A DNA stretch of 64,000 nt, from positions 1 through 64,000 of the forward strand of contig CAJTDL010000007.1 in assembly GCA_910575035.1 (NCBI GenBank), read 5' to 3'. Origin of the DNA: Lachnospiraceae bacterium. GTDB taxonomy: Bacteria; Bacillota; Clostridia; Lachnospirales; Lachnospiraceae. Positions within the stretch are counted from its first letter, which is position 1, and every line of letters begins with the position of its first letter. The notes beneath the pieces were generated by a model, which saw nothing but the letters and a program-made list of their open reading frames with translations, was not told where the DNA came from and ran no database searches. Shown here piece by piece: positions 27,637 to 38,156 of this stretch. The translations under genes and the position numbers were made by a program.

Positions 27637-27750
27637 AGGATGTTCTGTTCGCTAACCTCAACTCTCGCCTTCGGCTCGGTTTCGCTAATCTCACAGAACG
27701 GCCTCACACTAAGCTCAGACTGCGCTTTCAGCTTGGCTTCGCTAAGTTGC
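27637..27750. repeat. TTAGCGAA repeat family, two tandem units at the end of map
   Basis: On the minus strand two diverged units share TTAGCGAARCCRAGC, a GAARGCG core and a closing GAGSTTAG segment. GTTCTGT and ACAGAAC flank one unit as an inverted repeat. The first unit overlaps the map stop codon, so the last residues LAKPS of Map come from the repeat. A related unit lies at the end of gap (56507-56556). Confidence 0.7.
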
Positions 27751-28510
27751 TTTCGGCCTCAGTAAGGGTCAAAATCTCTGGTTCGCCGGATGTAATTAAA
27801 ATGGTATTTTCGTAATGAGCAGATAAGGAGCCATCTTGTGTCACGACTGTCCAATTGTCGTTTTCCCACTCCACATCAAAACGCCCTGCATTGATCATAG
27901 GTTCAATTGCCAAGGTCATACCCGCACGCAGCCGTACACCCCTGCTTTTCTGGGTAAAATTCGGTATCTGGGGATCCTCATGGAGACGTGTGCCTATCCC
28001 ATGCCCAACCAGATCCCGTACCACCCCATAGCCAAAGCTCTCCGCATAAGCGGCAATGGCATTTGAGATTTTATGAAGGTGGTTCCCTTCCCTCGCATAC
28101 TGGATGCCTTCAAAAAAACTCTGCCGTGTCCTTTCGATCAGCAGTGCAGCTTCTTTGGAAATCTCCCCAATCCCATGGGTCCTTGCCGCATCAGAATGGT
28201 ATCCCTTATAGATTACGCCAATATCTAGGCTCACAATATCCCCTTCCCGAAGCAGATGCTGCTTAGAGGGGATTCCGTGCACCACTTCGTTATTTACTGA
28301 CACGCATATAGAGGCTGGATAACCGTTGTAATTCTTAAAGGATGGGATGCAGCCATAGCTCTGTATGATCTCCTCACCCAAACGGTCCACCTCATATGTG
28401 GACATTCCTTCCCTTAATTCTTTTTGAAGATTCTCATGGACTTTTGCCAGGATTTTTCCTGCTGCCCGCATTAATTCTATTTCTCTGGCAGATTTAATTG
28501 ATACCGACAT
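27728..28510 (-). CDS. map: Methionine aminopeptidase, type I
   Basis: Removes the initiator methionine from new proteins. Metal ligands lie in DIGVIYKGYHSDAARTHG (two aspartates), GHGIGTRLHEDPQIPN (histidine) and AIEPMI plus the final TQDGSLSAHYENT (glutamates). It is 260 residues, slightly longer than the usual 248-252. The extra C-terminal EAESNLAKPS after EILTLT is encoded by an intergenic repeat unit. It starts 4 bp after adk and lies in the conserved secY-adk-map order. Confidence 0.96.
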   Translation of the reverse strand: MSVSIKSAREIELMRAAGKILAKVHENLQKELREGMSTYEVDRLGEEIIQSYGCIPSFKNYNGYPASICVSVNNEVVHGIPSKQHLLREGDIVSLDIGVIYKGYHSDAARTHGIGEISKEAALLIERTRQSFFEGIQYAREGNHLHKISNAIAAYAESFGYGVVRDLVGHGIGTRLHEDPQIPNFTQKSRGVRLRAGMTLAIEPMINAGRFDVEWENDNWTVVTQDGSLSAHYENTILITSGEPEILTLTEAESNLAKPS

Positions 28511-28514
28511 TCTT

Positions 28515-29159
28515 TTACGCTCCTAAAATCTCTACAATGGCGGCAAATACGTCTTCCATTGGCTGTGTTCCGTTTACGGTTTTTAGTATGTTCTGCTCTT
28601 TGTAATAATCAATCAATGGCTGTGTCTGCTCATGGTATACATCCAGGCGCTTCTTTACTGTCTCTGGCTGGTCGTCGTCACGCAATACCACCTGGCTGCC
28701 GCAGCGGTCACAGATCCCTTCCACCTTTGTGGGGATGGAAACGATATGGTAAGTTGCGCCGCAGTTCAAGCATGCGCGCCTTCCAGACATACGGTTCACG
28801 ATATTCTCATCTGGCACATCCACATCAATGGCATAATCCATTTTCTCATTGATCTTGGACAATGCCGCATCCAATGCCTCTGCCTGCGGGATTGTCCTTG
28901 GGAAGCCGTCCAGCACAAAGCCATTCTTGCAGTCATCCTGGCTAATGCGGTCCATTACCAAGTCACAGGTCAGCTCATCCGGCACTAAAAGCCCCTGATC
29001 CATATATTCTTTTGCTTTCTTCCCCAGCTCTGTCCCTGCCTTCAGGTTTGCACGGAAAATATCTCCAGTGGAAATATGGGGAATTGCATACTTATCAGCA
29101 ATCTGCTTTGCCTGCGTCCCTTTTCCTGCGCCAGGCGCGCCTAACATAATAATTTTCAT
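28515..29159 (-). CDS. adk: Adenylate kinase
   Basis: Catalyses ATP + AMP to 2 ADP. The P-loop [11 protein letters not shown] is at residues 7-17. The long LID domain has a four-cysteine zinc site (CLNCGATYH and CDRCGS), typical of Gram-positive Adk. [13 protein letters not shown] is the AMP-binding signature. The ATG at 29159 follows GGAGGAGCTAGGT and gives the standard 214 residues. It lies 111 bp below secY. Confidence 0.97.
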   Translation of the reverse strand: MKIIMLGAPGAGKGTQAKQIADKYAIPHISTGDIFRANLKAGTELGKKAKEYMDQGLLVPDELTCDLVMDRISQDDCKNGFVLDGFPRTIPQAEALDAALSKINEKMDYAIDVDVPDENIVNRMSGRRACLNCGATYHIVSIPTKVEGICDRCGSQVVLRDDDQPETVKKRLDVYHEQTQPLIDYYKEQNILKTVNGTQPMEDVFAAIVEILGA

Positions 29160-29269
29160 ACCTAGCTCCTCCTTTGCCAATATACCTATCATAACTAACA
29201 CAATAATATTTCTCAAAAACAACGCTAGTGCGCCGCAGGAGATGCCTTATGGCACCTCCCTGGCACACT

Positions 29270-30589
29270 TTAGTCATTTAAAAACCCTTTGTAATAACGT
29301 ACCAGCATCTGAGACTCGATCTGCTTCAATGTCTCAATGATAACGCCTACGATAATGATGATGGACGTCCCGCCAAAGGACACGTTGGCACGGAATACCC
29401 CATTGAAGAAAATAGGGATAACCGCCACGATCGTAAGGCCTACAGCGCCGATAAATACGATATAATTCAGGATTTTGTTCAAATAGTCACTGGTTGGCTT
29501 GCCTGGGCGGATACCCGGGATAAAGCCTCCCTGACGTTTCATGTTATTTGCGATTTCCAGCGGGTTAAAGGTAATGGATGTATAGAAGTATGCAAATGCG
29601 ACAACTAATACAATGTATACCACTAAGCCAATGCTGTAAATCGGCTGTTCCGGATTGCACCAGTAGGACTGGGACAAGCCGTGAAGGATTCTGCTTCCAA
29701 TTCCAGTGCCGTTCCCCTTGCCCATGATCGTGGCGATCACAACCGGGAACTGCATAATGGACTGTGCGAAGATGATTGGGATAACGCCAGCCGTATTCAC
29801 CTTCAATGGGATATGGGAGGACTGGCCGCCCACCTGCTTCCTGCCCTGAATCTTCTTGCTGTACTGGACAGGGATTTTACGCTGCCCATCCTGAAGGATA
29901 ATAACGAACACAACGGTCACTAAGATCACTGCAAGGATCACAAGGGCTGCAATAATCGCATTTCCTACGTTGGGAGCATTTGCAATAAACTGTGTATAAA
30001 GAGTCATCAAGTCTTCTGGGATACGGGAAATAATGTTGATAGTCAACACGATGGAGATACCATTTCCCACGCCCTTTTCCGTAATACGCTCACCAATCCA
30101 CATCAGGACTGCAGAGCCTGCTGTCAATGCAGCCACCATCATAATGACATGCAATGGGTCGAACTTATCCAGGTAACCACCACGCCCAAATCCAATTGCC
30201 ATGGCAATTGACTGGATCAATGCAAGGGCTACGGTTACATAACGGGTAATTTCTGCAATTTTCTTCCTGCCGTCCTCTCCATCCTTCTGCAGTTCTTCCA
30301 GTTTTGGAATTGCAATGGTCAAAAGCTGCATGATAATGGATGAAGTAATATAAGGCGTGATATTCAATGCAAATACAGACATTTCCTCAAAGGATCCACC
30401 GGTAATTGCATCAAAGAAATTCAATGCGTCTGTCCCCTGGCTGGCAAACCAGTTAGCGATCACCTCGCTGTTTACGCCAGGGAGCGGCAATTGGGAACCG
30501 ATTCGGATCACCACCAGCATCACTAAGGTGTAAAAGATGCGGTTCCGAATATCTTTAATTTTAAATGCGTTACGGAGTGTTTCCAGCAT
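29270..30589 (-). CDS. secY: Preprotein translocase channel subunit SecY
   Basis: Ten-helix channel protein of the Sec translocon. RIGSQLPLPGVN near residue 28 is the plug/TM1-TM2 region. The TM5 segment, MKRQGGFIPGIRPGKPTSDYL (the large ribosome- and SecA-binding loop) and the C-terminal QMLVRYYKGFL are conserved. The length of 439 residues is normal. Its ATG overlaps the rplO stop (TAATG), showing translational coupling with the ribosomal operon. Confidence 0.97.
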   Translation of the reverse strand: MLETLRNAFKIKDIRNRIFYTLVMLVVIRIGSQLPLPGVNSEVIANWFASQGTDALNFFDAITGGSFEEMSVFALNITPYITSSIIMQLLTIAIPKLEELQKDGEDGRKKIAEITRYVTVALALIQSIAMAIGFGRGGYLDKFDPLHVIMMVAALTAGSAVLMWIGERITEKGVGNGISIVLTINIISRIPEDLMTLYTQFIANAPNVGNAIIAALVILAVILVTVVFVIILQDGQRKIPVQYSKKIQGRKQVGGQSSHIPLKVNTAGVIPIIFAQSIMQFPVVIATIMGKGNGTGIGSRILHGLSQSYWCNPEQPIYSIGLVVYIVLVVAFAYFYTSITFNPLEIANNMKRQGGFIPGIRPGKPTSDYLNKILNYIVFIGAVGLTIVAVIPIFFNGVFRANVSFGGTSIIIIVGVIIETLKQIESQMLVRYYKGFLND

Positions 30590-31026
30590 TAAACCACCTC
30601 TGCTTTTCCACCAAGAGCTTCAATCTTTTCTTTTGCGCCTGCGCTGAAAGCATTTACCTGCACTGTAAGTTTCTTGGTAAGGTCTCCATTTCCCAGAATC
30701 TTAACGCCATCTCTTGGATTCTTGATAATTTTTCGTTCTTTTAACAGCTCGATCGTTACAACGGTATCATTGTCAAATACTTCCAGTACATCCACGTTAA
30801 CTGCAACGATATCCTTGGAATTCCTGTTGGTAAAGCCGCGTTTTGGAATTCGCCTGTATAATGGCATCTGACCGCCTTCGAAGCCTGGCCTTGGCGCTCC
30901 GGAGCGGGCTTTCTGGCCTTTGTGCCCCTTACCTGCCGTTTTACCATTCCCTGAACCGTGCCCGCGGCCTCTCCTGAAGTTGCTGTGCTTTGAGCCTTTG
31001 GCTGGGCGTAAATTTGATAAGTCCAT
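30589..31026 (-). CDS. rplO: 50S ribosomal protein L15
   Basis: Binds 23S rRNA late in assembly. The N-terminal [39 protein letters not shown] tail, rich in Gly and Arg, is summarised by [18 protein letters not shown] near residue 20. The length is 145 residues. The stop overlaps the secY start. Confidence 0.97.
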   Translation of the reverse strand: MDLSNLRPAKGSKHSNFRRGRGHGSGNGKTAGKGHKGQKARSGAPRPGFEGGQMPLYRRIPKRGFTNRNSKDIVAVNVDVLEVFDNDTVVTIELLKERKIIKNPRDGVKILGNGDLTKKLTVQVNAFSAGAKEKIEALGGKAEVV

Positions 31027-31048
31027 TTTGACACCTCCTTACTTTCTC

Positions 31049-31231
31049 TTAAATTTCTTCTACCTTCACCATATGCCTCACCTGGCGAACCATTCCTCTG
31101 ATTGCCGGGTTATCCGGCATTTCCACAGTATGGTTGATTTTCCTTAACCCAAGAGCCTCGACTGTCTTGCGGTTCTTTGGAACAGCACCTATGGTGGATT
31201 TTATAAGTGTAATTTTCAATTTTTCTGCCAT
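31049..31231 (-). CDS. rpmD: 50S ribosomal protein L30
   Basis: A 60-residue bacterial L30. KITLIKSTIGAVPKNRKTV and the LRKINHTVEMPDNPAIRGM segment are characteristic. It lies between rpsE and rplO as in other Firmicutes. Confidence 0.96.
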   Translation of the reverse strand: MAEKLKITLIKSTIGAVPKNRKTVEALGLRKINHTVEMPDNPAIRGMVRQVRHMVKVEEI

Positions 31232-31245
31232 TTTCCATGCCCTCC

Positions 31246-31755
31246 TTAACCAAGTATCTCTTCTACAGATTTACCGCGGAGTTTTGCAACCTCTTCCGGA
31301 GATTTCAGCTGGCTTAAAGCCTCGATAGTGGCCAAAACTACATTCTGCTTGTTGTTGGAGCCCAAGGATTTTGTACGGATGTTCTTGATCCCTGCCAGCT
31401 CGCAGACACTACGCGCTGGGCCGCCTGCAATCACACCAGTACCTTCTGGCGCCCTCTTCAGCAATACGGATGCGCCAGTATGCTTTCCAGTAATGTCATG
31501 GGTAATACTGTTGTTATCATCCAGTTTAACGGTAATCAGCTTCTTTGTTGCGTCTTCTTTTCCTTTGCGGATTGCTTCGGGAATTTCAGTCGCTTTGCCT
31601 AAGCCTGCGCCTACATGACCATTGCCATCGCCGACAACAACTAAAGCTGTAAAGCGCATATTGCGACCGCCCTTTACAACCTTTGTTACACGCTTAATTG
31701 ACACCACTTTTTCTGTTAATTCCAATTGACTAGCATCAATGATTGTACGTTTCAT
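31246..31755 (-). CDS. rpsE: 30S ribosomal protein S5
   Basis: Small-subunit protein involved in decoding fidelity and mRNA helicase activity at the entry tunnel. [19 protein letters not shown] near residue 27 and the [19 protein letters not shown] motif in the C-terminal domain are conserved. The length is 169 residues. Confidence 0.97.
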   Translation of the reverse strand: MKRTIIDASQLELTEKVVSIKRVTKVVKGGRNMRFTALVVVGDGNGHVGAGLGKATEIPEAIRKGKEDATKKLITVKLDDNNSITHDITGKHTGASVLLKRAPEGTGVIAGGPARSVCELAGIKNIRTKSLGSNNKQNVVLATIEALSQLKSPEEVAKLRGKSVEEILG

Positions 31756-31773
31756 GTATTTGTCTCCTCCTAC

Positions 31774-32142
31774 TTAAAAATCTAATCCAGCTTCTCTTGC
31801 CGCATCAGCTAAAGCTTTGATTTTTCCCTGATAGATATAGCCGCCTCTGTCGAAGACAACCGTGGTAATGCCCTTTTCTAATGCGCGCTTTGCGATCACT
31901 GTCCCCAGATGGGCTGCCGCTTCCACATTATTTGTCTTCTCCAGCTCAGCCTTTACATCCTTCTGGAGGGTAGACGCAGAAACAAGCGTATTTCCAGCTA
32001 TATCATCAATAACCTGCGCATATATATGGTTATTGCTCCTGAATACAGCCAAACGTGGTCTTTCGGGTGTACCGGAGAAACGATTACGGATTCTTTTGTG
32101 CTTTTTCATACGGACTTCTGCCCTTGATTTTTTGTTAATCAT
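31774..32142 (-). CDS. rplR: 50S ribosomal protein L18
   Basis: 5S rRNA-binding protein of 122 residues. [19 protein letters not shown] and [19 protein letters not shown] are the N- and C-terminal signatures. A strong AGGAGG site precedes the start. Confidence 0.97.
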   Translation of the reverse strand: MINKKSRAEVRMKKHKRIRNRFSGTPERPRLAVFRSNNHIYAQVIDDIAGNTLVSASTLQKDVKAELEKTNNVEAAAHLGTVIAKRALEKGITTVVFDRGGYIYQGKIKALADAAREAGLDF

Positions 32143-32160
32143 TCTCTGTTCCTCCTTTCC

Positions 32161-32700
32161 TTACTTCTTGCCAGTCTTACCAACTTTACGCCTGATTATT
32201 TCGTCAACATATTTAATACCTTTGCCTTTATATGGCTCTGGCCTTCTCTTATCCCTAATTTCTGCTGCATACTGCCCAACTTTTTCTTTGTCGATACCAG
32301 AAATAGTAATCTTGTTGCCTTCCACCTTGGACTCTAAGCCTTCTGGATCAGTCATGATTATCGGATGGGAGTAGCCCAGGTTCAGGGTAAGCTCTTTGCC
32401 GGACTTGGACGCCCTGTAGCCGACACCGTTAACTTCCAGCTCCTTGGTGTAGCCGTTGGTTACGCCAATGACCATATTGTTGATCAGTGTCCTGGTCAGG
32501 CCGTGTAAGGATTTCATCCTCTTTAAGTCGTTTGGCCTTGAAACCATCACTTCTTCGCCCTCTAATTTGATTTCCATTTCCTCTGGAAGAGTCCTCTCAA
32601 GAGTCCCCTTCGGACCTTTTACAGTCACATGATTATTTTCTGCAATATCTACGGTTACGCCTGCAGGTATTGCGATTGGCATTCTTCCTATACGTGACAT
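32161..32700 (-). CDS. rplF: 50S ribosomal protein L6
   Basis: Two-domain 23S rRNA-binding protein near the factor-binding site. [14 protein letters not shown] opens the protein and the C-terminal [16 protein letters not shown] is the diagnostic L6 motif. The length is 179 residues. Confidence 0.97.
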   Translation of the reverse strand: MSRIGRMPIAIPAGVTVDIAENNHVTVKGPKGTLERTLPEEMEIKLEGEEVMVSRPNDLKRMKSLHGLTRTLINNMVIGVTNGYTKELEVNGVGYRASKSGKELTLNLGYSHPIIMTDPEGLESKVEGNKITISGIDKEKVGQYAAEIRDKRRPEPYKGKGIKYVDEIIRRKVGKTGKK

Positions 32701-32740
32701 GCCCGTACCTCCTATTATATTCTTTTAAGACGCGCAAAGC

Positions 32741-33142
32741 CTACCAAACATACGCTAGAACTTCCCCGCCAACTGCTAATTTCCTTGCTTCTTTATCTGT
32801 TACAACACCCTGGTTGGTGGAGAGGATTGCGATCCCCAGTCCGCCAAGTACCTTTGGAACCTCGTTCTTGCCTGCGTAAACGCGAAGCCCTGGCTTAGAG
32901 ATTCTCTTAAGGCCGGTGATAATCTTTTCATTTTTGTCTTTGCCATATTTCAAAGTAATGCGAATTGTCTTGAAGTTCCCATCCTCCACGATGTCATATT
33001 TTACAATGTATCCTTCATTTACAAGAATATCTGCAATTGCAACCTTCATTTTGGAAGCCGGAACATCTACCGTATCATGTTTAGCAGTATTTGCATTACG
33101 GATTCTTGTAAGCATATCTGCGATTGGATCACTTATTGTCAT
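32741..33142 (-). CDS. rpsH: 30S ribosomal protein S8
   Basis: Primary 16S rRNA-binding protein that often autoregulates the spc operon by binding its own m[21 protein letters not shown] at the N-terminus and the [20 protein letters not shown]-terminal motif are conserved. The ATG at 33142 with AGGAGG upstream gives 133 residues. Confidence 0.97.
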   Translation of the reverse strand: MTISDPIADMLTRIRNANTAKHDTVDVPASKMKVAIADILVNEGYIVKYDIVEDGNFKTIRITLKYGKDKNEKIITGLKRISKPGLRVYAGKNEVPKVLGGLGIAILSTNQGVVTDKEARKLAVGGEVLAYVW

Positions 33143-33193
33143 GATATATTTTCCTCCTGTTTTCTTCACTTAACTCCGCTTATCTGCTCTCGG

Positions 33194-33379
33194 TTACCAA
33201 CTTGCCTTTTTCACTCCCGGAATCTGGCCTTTATATGCTAATTCACGGAAGCAGATCCTGCAGATTCCGTATTTTCTCAAATATGCATGTGGACGTCCAC
33301 AAATCCTACAGCGGCTATATTCCCTGGTAGAGAATTTCTGCTTGCGCTGCTGCTTTACTTTCAAAGATGTTTTTGCCAT
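33194..33379 (-). CDS. rpsN: 30S ribosomal protein S14, zinc-binding type
   Basis: A 61-residue type-Z S14 with the [20 protein letters not shown] zinc ribbon (two CxxC pairs). The start at 33379 follows GGAGGG. The zinc-independent paralogue, if present, is not in this window. Confidence 0.96.
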   Translation of the reverse strand: MAKTSLKVKQQRKQKFSTREYSRCRICGRPHAYLRKYGICRICFRELAYKGQIPGVKKASW

Positions 33380-33392
33380 TGAAATTCCCTCC

Positions 33393-33938
33393 TTACTGTT
33401 TTGCAAATGGCATATTGAACTGTGTCAACAACTCACGGGCTTCTTCATCTGTCCTTGCGGTCGTTACGAAAATAACGTCCATACCACGGATCTTGTCAAT
33501 CTTATCATACTCGATTTCCGGGAAGATCAGCTGCTCTTTGATGCCAAGGGCATAATTTCCCCTTCCGTCAAAGGCATTGGGGTTTACGCCCCTGAAGTCA
33601 CGGACGCGGGGCAGAGCCAAGTTGATCAGGCGGTCAACAAACTCATACATCCTGTCGCCCCTTAAGGTAACTTTACATCCGATCGGCATCCCTTCCCTGA
33701 TTTTGAAGTTTGCGATAGATTTCTTTGCCTTGGTGATGACAGGCTTCTGGCCGGTAATCGTCTGCAGGTCGCTGGCAGCGGCGTCTAAGATCTTCACGTT
33801 CTCCTTTGCCTCGCCAATGCCCATGTTGATGACTACCTTTTCAATCTTCGGCACCTGCATGACATTCTTATATCCGAATTTTTTCATCAGGGCGTCTACG
33901 ATTTCATTCTGGTATATTTCTTTTAATCTAGTACTCAA
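33393..33938 (-). CDS. rplE: 50S ribosomal protein L5
   Basis: Binds 5S rRNA and contacts the P-site t[21 protein letters not shown] and [20 protein letters not shown] are conserved N-terminal blocks; [20 protein letters not shown] ends the protein. The length is 181 residues. It lies directly between rplX and rpsN. Confidence 0.97.
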   Translation of the reverse strand: MSTRLKEIYQNEIVDALMKKFGYKNVMQVPKIEKVVINMGIGEAKENVKILDAAASDLQTITGQKPVITKAKKSIANFKIREGMPIGCKVTLRGDRMYEFVDRLINLALPRVRDFRGVNPNAFDGRGNYALGIKEQLIFPEIEYDKIDKIRGMDVIFVTTARTDEEARELLTQFNMPFAKQ

Positions 33939-33961
33939 CTGAATGGACCTCCTCTCTCGAA

Positions 33962-34273
33962 TTAATCAATGACGTCGCCAGTGGATTTGGCAAAACGCAC
34001 TTTTTTGTCTCCGTCCATCTTGAAGCCGATACGGGTTGGCTTTCCTTTGTGGACATACATTACATTGGAAATATGAATGGGTCCTTCCTGGTGAACAATG
34101 CCGCCCTGCTGGTTCGCCATATTGGGCTTCATATGCTTTGTGATCATATTAACGCCTTCTACCAGAACGGTGCTCTTTTTTCTATTGATCGCAATCACTT
34201 TGCCTTCTTTGTCTTTATCTTTCCCGGCGATCACTTTGACTGTGTCGCCTTTTTTTATTTTCAACATCGCCAT
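33962..34273 (-). CDS. rplX: 50S ribosomal protein L24
   Basis: Assembly-initiating 23S rRNA-binding protein of 103 residues with a KOW motif, [26 protein letters not shown] site 7 bases upstream supports the ATG at 34273; a second in-frame ATG lies two codons later. Confidence 0.97.
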   Translation of the reverse strand: MAMLKIKKGDTVKVIAGKDKDKEGKVIAINRKKSTVLVEGVNMITKHMKPNMANQQGGIVHQEGPIHISNVMYVHKGKPTRIGFKMDGDKKVRFAKSTGDVID

Positions 34274-34284
34274 CGGCTTACCTC

Positions 34285-34653
34285 CTATAATACTTCCGGA
34301 GCTAAGGAAACAATTTTCATAAACTGTTTTTCACGAAGCTCTCTAGCAACTGGCCCAAAAATACGGGTTCCTCTTGGGGTTTTGTCTTCTTTGATGATGA
34401 CAGCCGCATTCTCATCGAACTTAATATAAGATCCATCCTTACGGCGCGCGCCCTTTTTCGTGCGGACTACCACTGCCTTAACAATGTCTCCTTTTTTCAC
34501 AACGCCGCCTGGTGTTGCATCTTTAACCGTAGCGGTGATGATATCTCCGATATTTGCATACCTTCTTGTGGAGCCGCCCATAACACGGATGCAGAGGATT
34601 TCCTTTGCGCCGGTATTATCGGCTACTCTCAGCCTACTTTCCTGTTGAATCAT
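34285..34653 (-). CDS. rplN: 50S ribosomal protein L14
   Basis: Forms an intersubunit bridge. [19 protein letters not shown] and the [19 protein letters not shown] motif are family signatures. The length of 122 residues is exactly typical. Confidence 0.98.
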   Translation of the reverse strand: MIQQESRLRVADNTGAKEILCIRVMGGSTRRYANIGDIITATVKDATPGGVVKKGDIVKAVVVRTKKGARRKDGSYIKFDENAAVIIKEDKTPRGTRIFGPVARELREKQFMKIVSLAPEVL

Positions 34654-34668
34654 GATGGCAGCCTCCTT

Positions 34669-34926
34669 CTATTTCGCTCTCTCAACAATTTCCACAAGCC
34701 TCCATCTTTTGTCTTTGGACAAAGGCCTTGTTTCCATTACTTTGACTGTGTCGCCGATTTTGCATTGGTTCTCTTCGTCATGGGCTTTTAACTTGTATGT
34801 CTTCTTCACGATTTTCTTGTAAAGGGGATGTCTTACATTATCTCTTACTGCCACTACAATGGTCTTGTTCATCTTGTCGCTTACAACAACACCAGTACGT
34901 GTCTTTCTAAGATTTCTTTCTTCCAC
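34669..34926 (-). CDS. rpsQ: 30S ribosomal protein S17
   Basis: OB-fold 16S rRNA-binding protein of 85 residues. [18 protein letters not shown] and the [19 protein letters not shown] motif are present. Confidence 0.97.
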   Translation of the reverse strand: MEERNLRKTRTGVVVSDKMNKTIVVAVRDNVRHPLYKKIVKKTYKLKAHDEENQCKIGDTVKVMETRPLSKDKRWRLVEIVERAK

Positions 34927-34941
34927 GATAGTTCTCCTTTC

Positions 34942-35151
34942 CTATACCGCTGCCCTGTTCTTTTCTGTGATGATGGTCTGGATCCTGGCAATGTTCTTGC
35001 GGACCTCTTTGATCCTTGCGGTATTGTCTAACTGATTGGTCGCATTCTGGAACCTTAAATTAAAAAGCTCTTTTTTTGCAGCTACTAACTTCTCCTGCAA
35101 TACTGCTACGGACTCTTCTCTTAAATCTTTTACATAATTACTTGTTTTCAT
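34942..35151 (-). CDS. rpmC: 50S ribosomal protein L29
   Basis: A 69-residue helical protein at the peptide exit site. [19 protein letters not shown] is the signature. The ATG at 35151 is chosen over a GTG at 35160 because GGCGGTGA precedes it. Either start overlaps the end of rplP (35138), indicating coupled translation. Confidence 0.95.
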   Translation of the reverse strand: MKTSNYVKDLREESVAVLQEKLVAAKKELFNLRFQNATNQLDNTARIKEVRKNIARIQTIITEKNRAAV

Positions 35152-35578
35152 TCGATTCACCGCCTTCTAAGTCTGCACGTGAAACCACTTTGCATTTACA
35201 AGGTAATTTGTGTGTGGCAAGGCGCAACGCCTCACGCGCTGTTTCTTCTGGAACACCGGAAATCTCAAACATAACACGCCCCGGCTTAACAACTGCTACC
35301 CAATACTCCAATGTTCCTTTTCCGGAACCCATACGGGTCTCAGCTGGCTTTGCCGTTACCGGCTTGTCAGGAAAAATCTTAATCCATACTTTACCGCCGC
35401 GCTTTACGTAACGCGTCATTGCAATACGGGCTGCCTCGATCTGGTTGGATTTGATCCAGCAAGGCTCCATTGCCACGATACCATACTCACCATTTGTGAT
35501 TTTATTTCCTCTCAACGCCTTGCCTGCCATGGAACCACGGAACTGCTTACGGCGTTTTACTCTTTTTGGCATTAACAT
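35138..35578 (-). CDS. rplP: 50S ribosomal protein L16
   Basis: Located near the A-site and peptidyl-transferase region. [24 protein letters not shown]-like [19 protein letters not shown] and GAR-type GSGKG motifs are present. The length is 146 residues. Its start overlaps the rpsC stop (TAATG) and its end overlaps rpmC. Confidence 0.97.
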   Translation of the reverse strand: MLMPKRVKRRKQFRGSMAGKALRGNKITNGEYGIVAMEPCWIKSNQIEAARIAMTRYVKRGGKVWIKIFPDKPVTAKPAETRMGSGKGTLEYWVAVVKPGRVMFEISGVPEETAREALRLATHKLPCKCKVVSRADLEGGESNENK

Positions 35579-36234
35579 TATTTATCGCTCCCTTCCTTTG
35601 AATCCTTTGTTGGAAGTACCTCGCCTTTGTAGATCCACACTTTTACGCCAACCTTGCCGTATGTGGTATCTGCCTCGGCGAATCCATAATCGATATCTGC
35701 TCTTAATGTCTGAAGTGGGATTGTGCCCTCACTGTAAAACTCGGTACGAGCCATGTCAGCCCCGCCTAAACGGCCTGAAACTGAGCTCTTGATCCCAAGG
35801 GCGCCTGCCTTCATGCTTCGTCCCATGCAGGATTTCATTGCCCTACGGAAAGAAACGCGGTTCTCTAACTGCAGTGCAATGTTCTCAGCTACTAACTGGG
35901 CGTCCTTATCCGGCCTTTTCACTTCCTTGATGTCCACAACCAATCTCTTATCTGTATATTTCTGAAGCTCTGCCTTTACCTTTTCAATTTCAGAGCCGCC
36001 TTTTCCGATTACAACGCCTGGCTTTGCTGTGTAAAGGATTACTTTTACCCGGTCGGAAGCCCGCTCAATCTCAATTTTTGAAACGCCTGATGCGTATAAT
36101 TTCTTTTTCAGAAATGTCCTGATGTTATAGTCCTCGATCAGGAAATCTGCAAAATCAGCTTCCGCATACCATTTGGAATCCCAATCCTTGATAATGCCGA
36201 CTCTTAAACCATGCGGATTTACTTTCTGTCCCAT
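35578..36234 (-). CDS. rpsC: 30S ribosomal protein S3
   Basis: KH-domain protein at the mRNA entry tunnel. [19 protein letters not shown], the KH motif [20 protein letters not shown] and the C-terminal [19 protein letters not shown] are conserved. The length is 218 residues. Confidence 0.98.
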   Translation of the reverse strand: MGQKVNPHGLRVGIIKDWDSKWYAEADFADFLIEDYNIRTFLKKKLYASGVSKIEIERASDRVKVILYTAKPGVVIGKGGSEIEKVKAELQKYTDKRLVVDIKEVKRPDKDAQLVAENIALQLENRVSFRRAMKSCMGRSMKAGALGIKSSVSGRLGGADMARTEFYSEGTIPLQTLRADIDYGFAEADTTYGKVGVKVWIYKGEVLPTKDSKEGSDK

Positions 36235-36249
36235 GTTTACCCTCCTATC

Positions 36250-36636
36250 TTATCTTTCATCCAGCACAATTGTGATATGGCTCATCCGCTTTTCAATTCT
36301 GTAAGCCCTGCCCTGTGCCCTCGGTCTGATTCTCTTCATCGTTGGCCCTTTGTTTGCATAACATTCTGCAATATAAAGGTTAGCTGCATCCATCCCATTG
36401 TTGTTCTCTGCGTTGGCAATCGCAGATTTCAGCAATTTCTCTATCAAGCTGGAAGCATACCTTGGGTTGTAAGCCAAGATTGCCAATGCGGTACGCACAT
36501 CTTTTCCACGGATGGCATCCAATACGAAGCATGCTTTCTGAACAGATACCCTGGCATAAGACAGCTTTGCGGATGGCCTGGTGTCTTTCTGTGCGTTTCT
36601 CTCTCTCTTGATTTGACTTCTATGTCCTTTCGCCAT
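36250..36636 (-). CDS. rplV: 50S ribosomal protein L22
   Basis: Lines the peptide exit tunnel. AKLSYARVSVQKACFVLDAI and the C-terminal GRAYRIEKRMSHITIVLDE motif are present. The length is 128 residues. Confidence 0.97.
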   Translation of the reverse strand: MAKGHRSQIKRERNAQKDTRPSAKLSYARVSVQKACFVLDAIRGKDVRTALAILAYNPRYASSLIEKLLKSAIANAENNNGMDAANLYIAECYANKGPTMKRIRPRAQGRAYRIEKRMSHITIVLDER

Positions 36637-36647
36637 GATAGACCTCC

Positions 36648-36929
36648 TTAACGAACTTTTGATTTCTTTTCATCTTTTCCATGTCCACGGTAAGTCCTTG
36701 TTGCAACGAACTCGCCAAGCTTATGCCCTACCATATCCTCTGTCACGTAAACCGGCACATGCTTCCTTCCGTCATGGACAGCAAATGTGTGGCCAACGAA
36801 CTGTGGGAAAATGGTGGAACGCCGGGACCATGTCTTAATCACGCTTTTGTTGCCAGATGCATTCATAGCATCCACTTTTTTTAATAAACTTTCATCAGCA
36901 AATGGTCCTTTTTTCAGTGAACGGCCCAT
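36648..36929 (-). CDS. rpsS: 30S ribosomal protein S19
   Basis: Binds the 16S rRNA head with S13. [37 protein letters not shown] and [15 protein letters not shown] are conserved. The length is 93 residues. Confidence 0.98.
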   Translation of the reverse strand: MGRSLKKGPFADESLLKKVDAMNASGNKSVIKTWSRRSTIFPQFVGHTFAVHDGRKHVPVYVTEDMVGHKLGEFVATRTYRGHGKDEKKSKVR

Positions 36930-36953
36930 AATTCAACCTCCTTAAATGTAATT

Positions 36954-36986
36954 CCGCAAGCCAGGTGAAAACACCAGGCTCTGCGG
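36954..36986. other. Strong intercistronic hairpin between rplB and rpsS
   Basis: CCGCA-AGCCAGGTG and CACCAGGCT-TGCGG pair around an AAAA loop. It has no T tract, so it is more likely an RNA-processing or stability element than a terminator. Confidence 0.7.
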
Positions 36987-36996
36987 ATGCTTCCTG

Positions 36997-37842
36997 TTAT
37001 TTTAATACCCTACCGTCTCTTCTCCTTACGATAAGCTTGTTAGATGCTTTGTTCTTCTTCCTGGTCTTCAAACCAAGAGCCGGCTTGCCCCATGGTGTGC
37101 TTGGGCCTGGACGTCCGATTCCAGTCTTGCCTTCACCACCGCCGTGTGGATGGTCGTTGGGGTTCATAACAGAACCGCGTACCGTTGGGCGGATACCCAT
37201 ATGGCGCTTACGCCCTGCTTTACCAATCTTGATCAGGTTATGGTCCGCATTCCCTACCACGCCTACGGTTGCACGGCAGATAATGGGAACCATCCTCATT
37301 TCGCCGGAGGGCAGACGCAAGGTAGCATATTTGCCTTCCTTAGCCATCAGCTGTGCGCTGTTTCCTGCAGAACGCACCAGCTGCCCGCCTTTGCCTGGAT
37401 ACAGCTCTACGTTGTGTACCTGTGTACCAACAGGGATGTATTCTAATGGCAGGCAATTCCCAACCCTAACTTCAGCTTCTGGGCCATTCATAACCTTCAT
37501 GCCGTCCGTCAGCCCCTGGGGAGCGATGATATAGGACTTCTCGCCATCCGCATAGCAGATCAGGGCGATATTTGCCGTCCTGTTTGGATCGTACTCAATG
37601 CCGATTACGGTTGCTGGGATACCATCCTTCTTATTCCTCTTAAAATCAATAATCCTATATTTTCTCCTGGACCCACCGCCGCGGTGCCTCACAGTAATTT
37701 TACCCTGATTGTTACGTCCAGACTGCTTCTGCAGAGAAACTAACAGCGATTTTTCTGGCTTCTTCTTGGTGATCTCTGCGAAATCAGAACCGGTCATATT
37801 TCTTCTGGAGGGTGTATATGGGTTATATGTCTTAATTCCCAT
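36997..37842 (-). CDS. rplB: 50S ribosomal protein L2
   Basis: Required for subunit association and peptidyl transfer. [22 protein letters not shown] near residue 50 and the essential histidine region in [20 protein letters not shown] are present. The length of 281 residues is slightly above average. Confidence 0.98.
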   Translation of the reverse strand: MGIKTYNPYTPSRRNMTGSDFAEITKKKPEKSLLVSLQKQSGRNNQGKITVRHRGGGSRRKYRIIDFKRNKKDGIPATVIGIEYDPNRTANIALICYADGEKSYIIAPQGLTDGMKVMNGPEAEVRVGNCLPLEYIPVGTQVHNVELYPGKGGQLVRSAGNSAQLMAKEGKYATLRLPSGEMRMVPIICRATVGVVGNADHNLIKIGKAGRKRHMGIRPTVRGSVMNPNDHPHGGGEGKTGIGRPGPSTPWGKPALGLKTRKKNKASNKLIVRRRDGRVLK

Positions 37843-37856
37843 GACAAATCTCCTTT

Positions 37857-38156
37857 CTATAATCCTGCAAAGATCTCAATATCCTTGCTGTCTTCTGTCA
37901 ACTGCACGATTGCCTTCTTGGTCTTGGCCGTCTTTCCGACTACCATTCCCCTTCTCTTTTTCTTGCCGCCAATGTTCATGGTGTTCACCCTCTTAACCTT
38001 GGTGCCTTCAAACATCTTCTCAACGGCTTCCTTAATCATGGTTTTGTTGGCTTCCGGATGAACCAGGAATGTGTATTCCTTATTAGCCATGATATTCATG
38101 CTCTTTTCTGTAATCACCGGTTTGAGGATTACGTCATAATATTGTACGTTTGCCAT
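37857..38156 (-). CDS. rplW: 50S ribosomal protein L23
   Basis: Docking site for trigger factor and SRP at the tunnel exit. [20 protein letters not shown] and [20 protein letters not shown] are family motifs. The length is 99 residues. The start overlaps the rplD stop. Confidence 0.97.
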   Translation of the reverse strand: MANVQYYDVILKPVITEKSMNIMANKEYTFLVHPEANKTMIKEAVEKMFEGTKVKRVNTMNIGGKKKRRGMVVGKTAKTKKAIVQLTEDSKDIEIFAGL

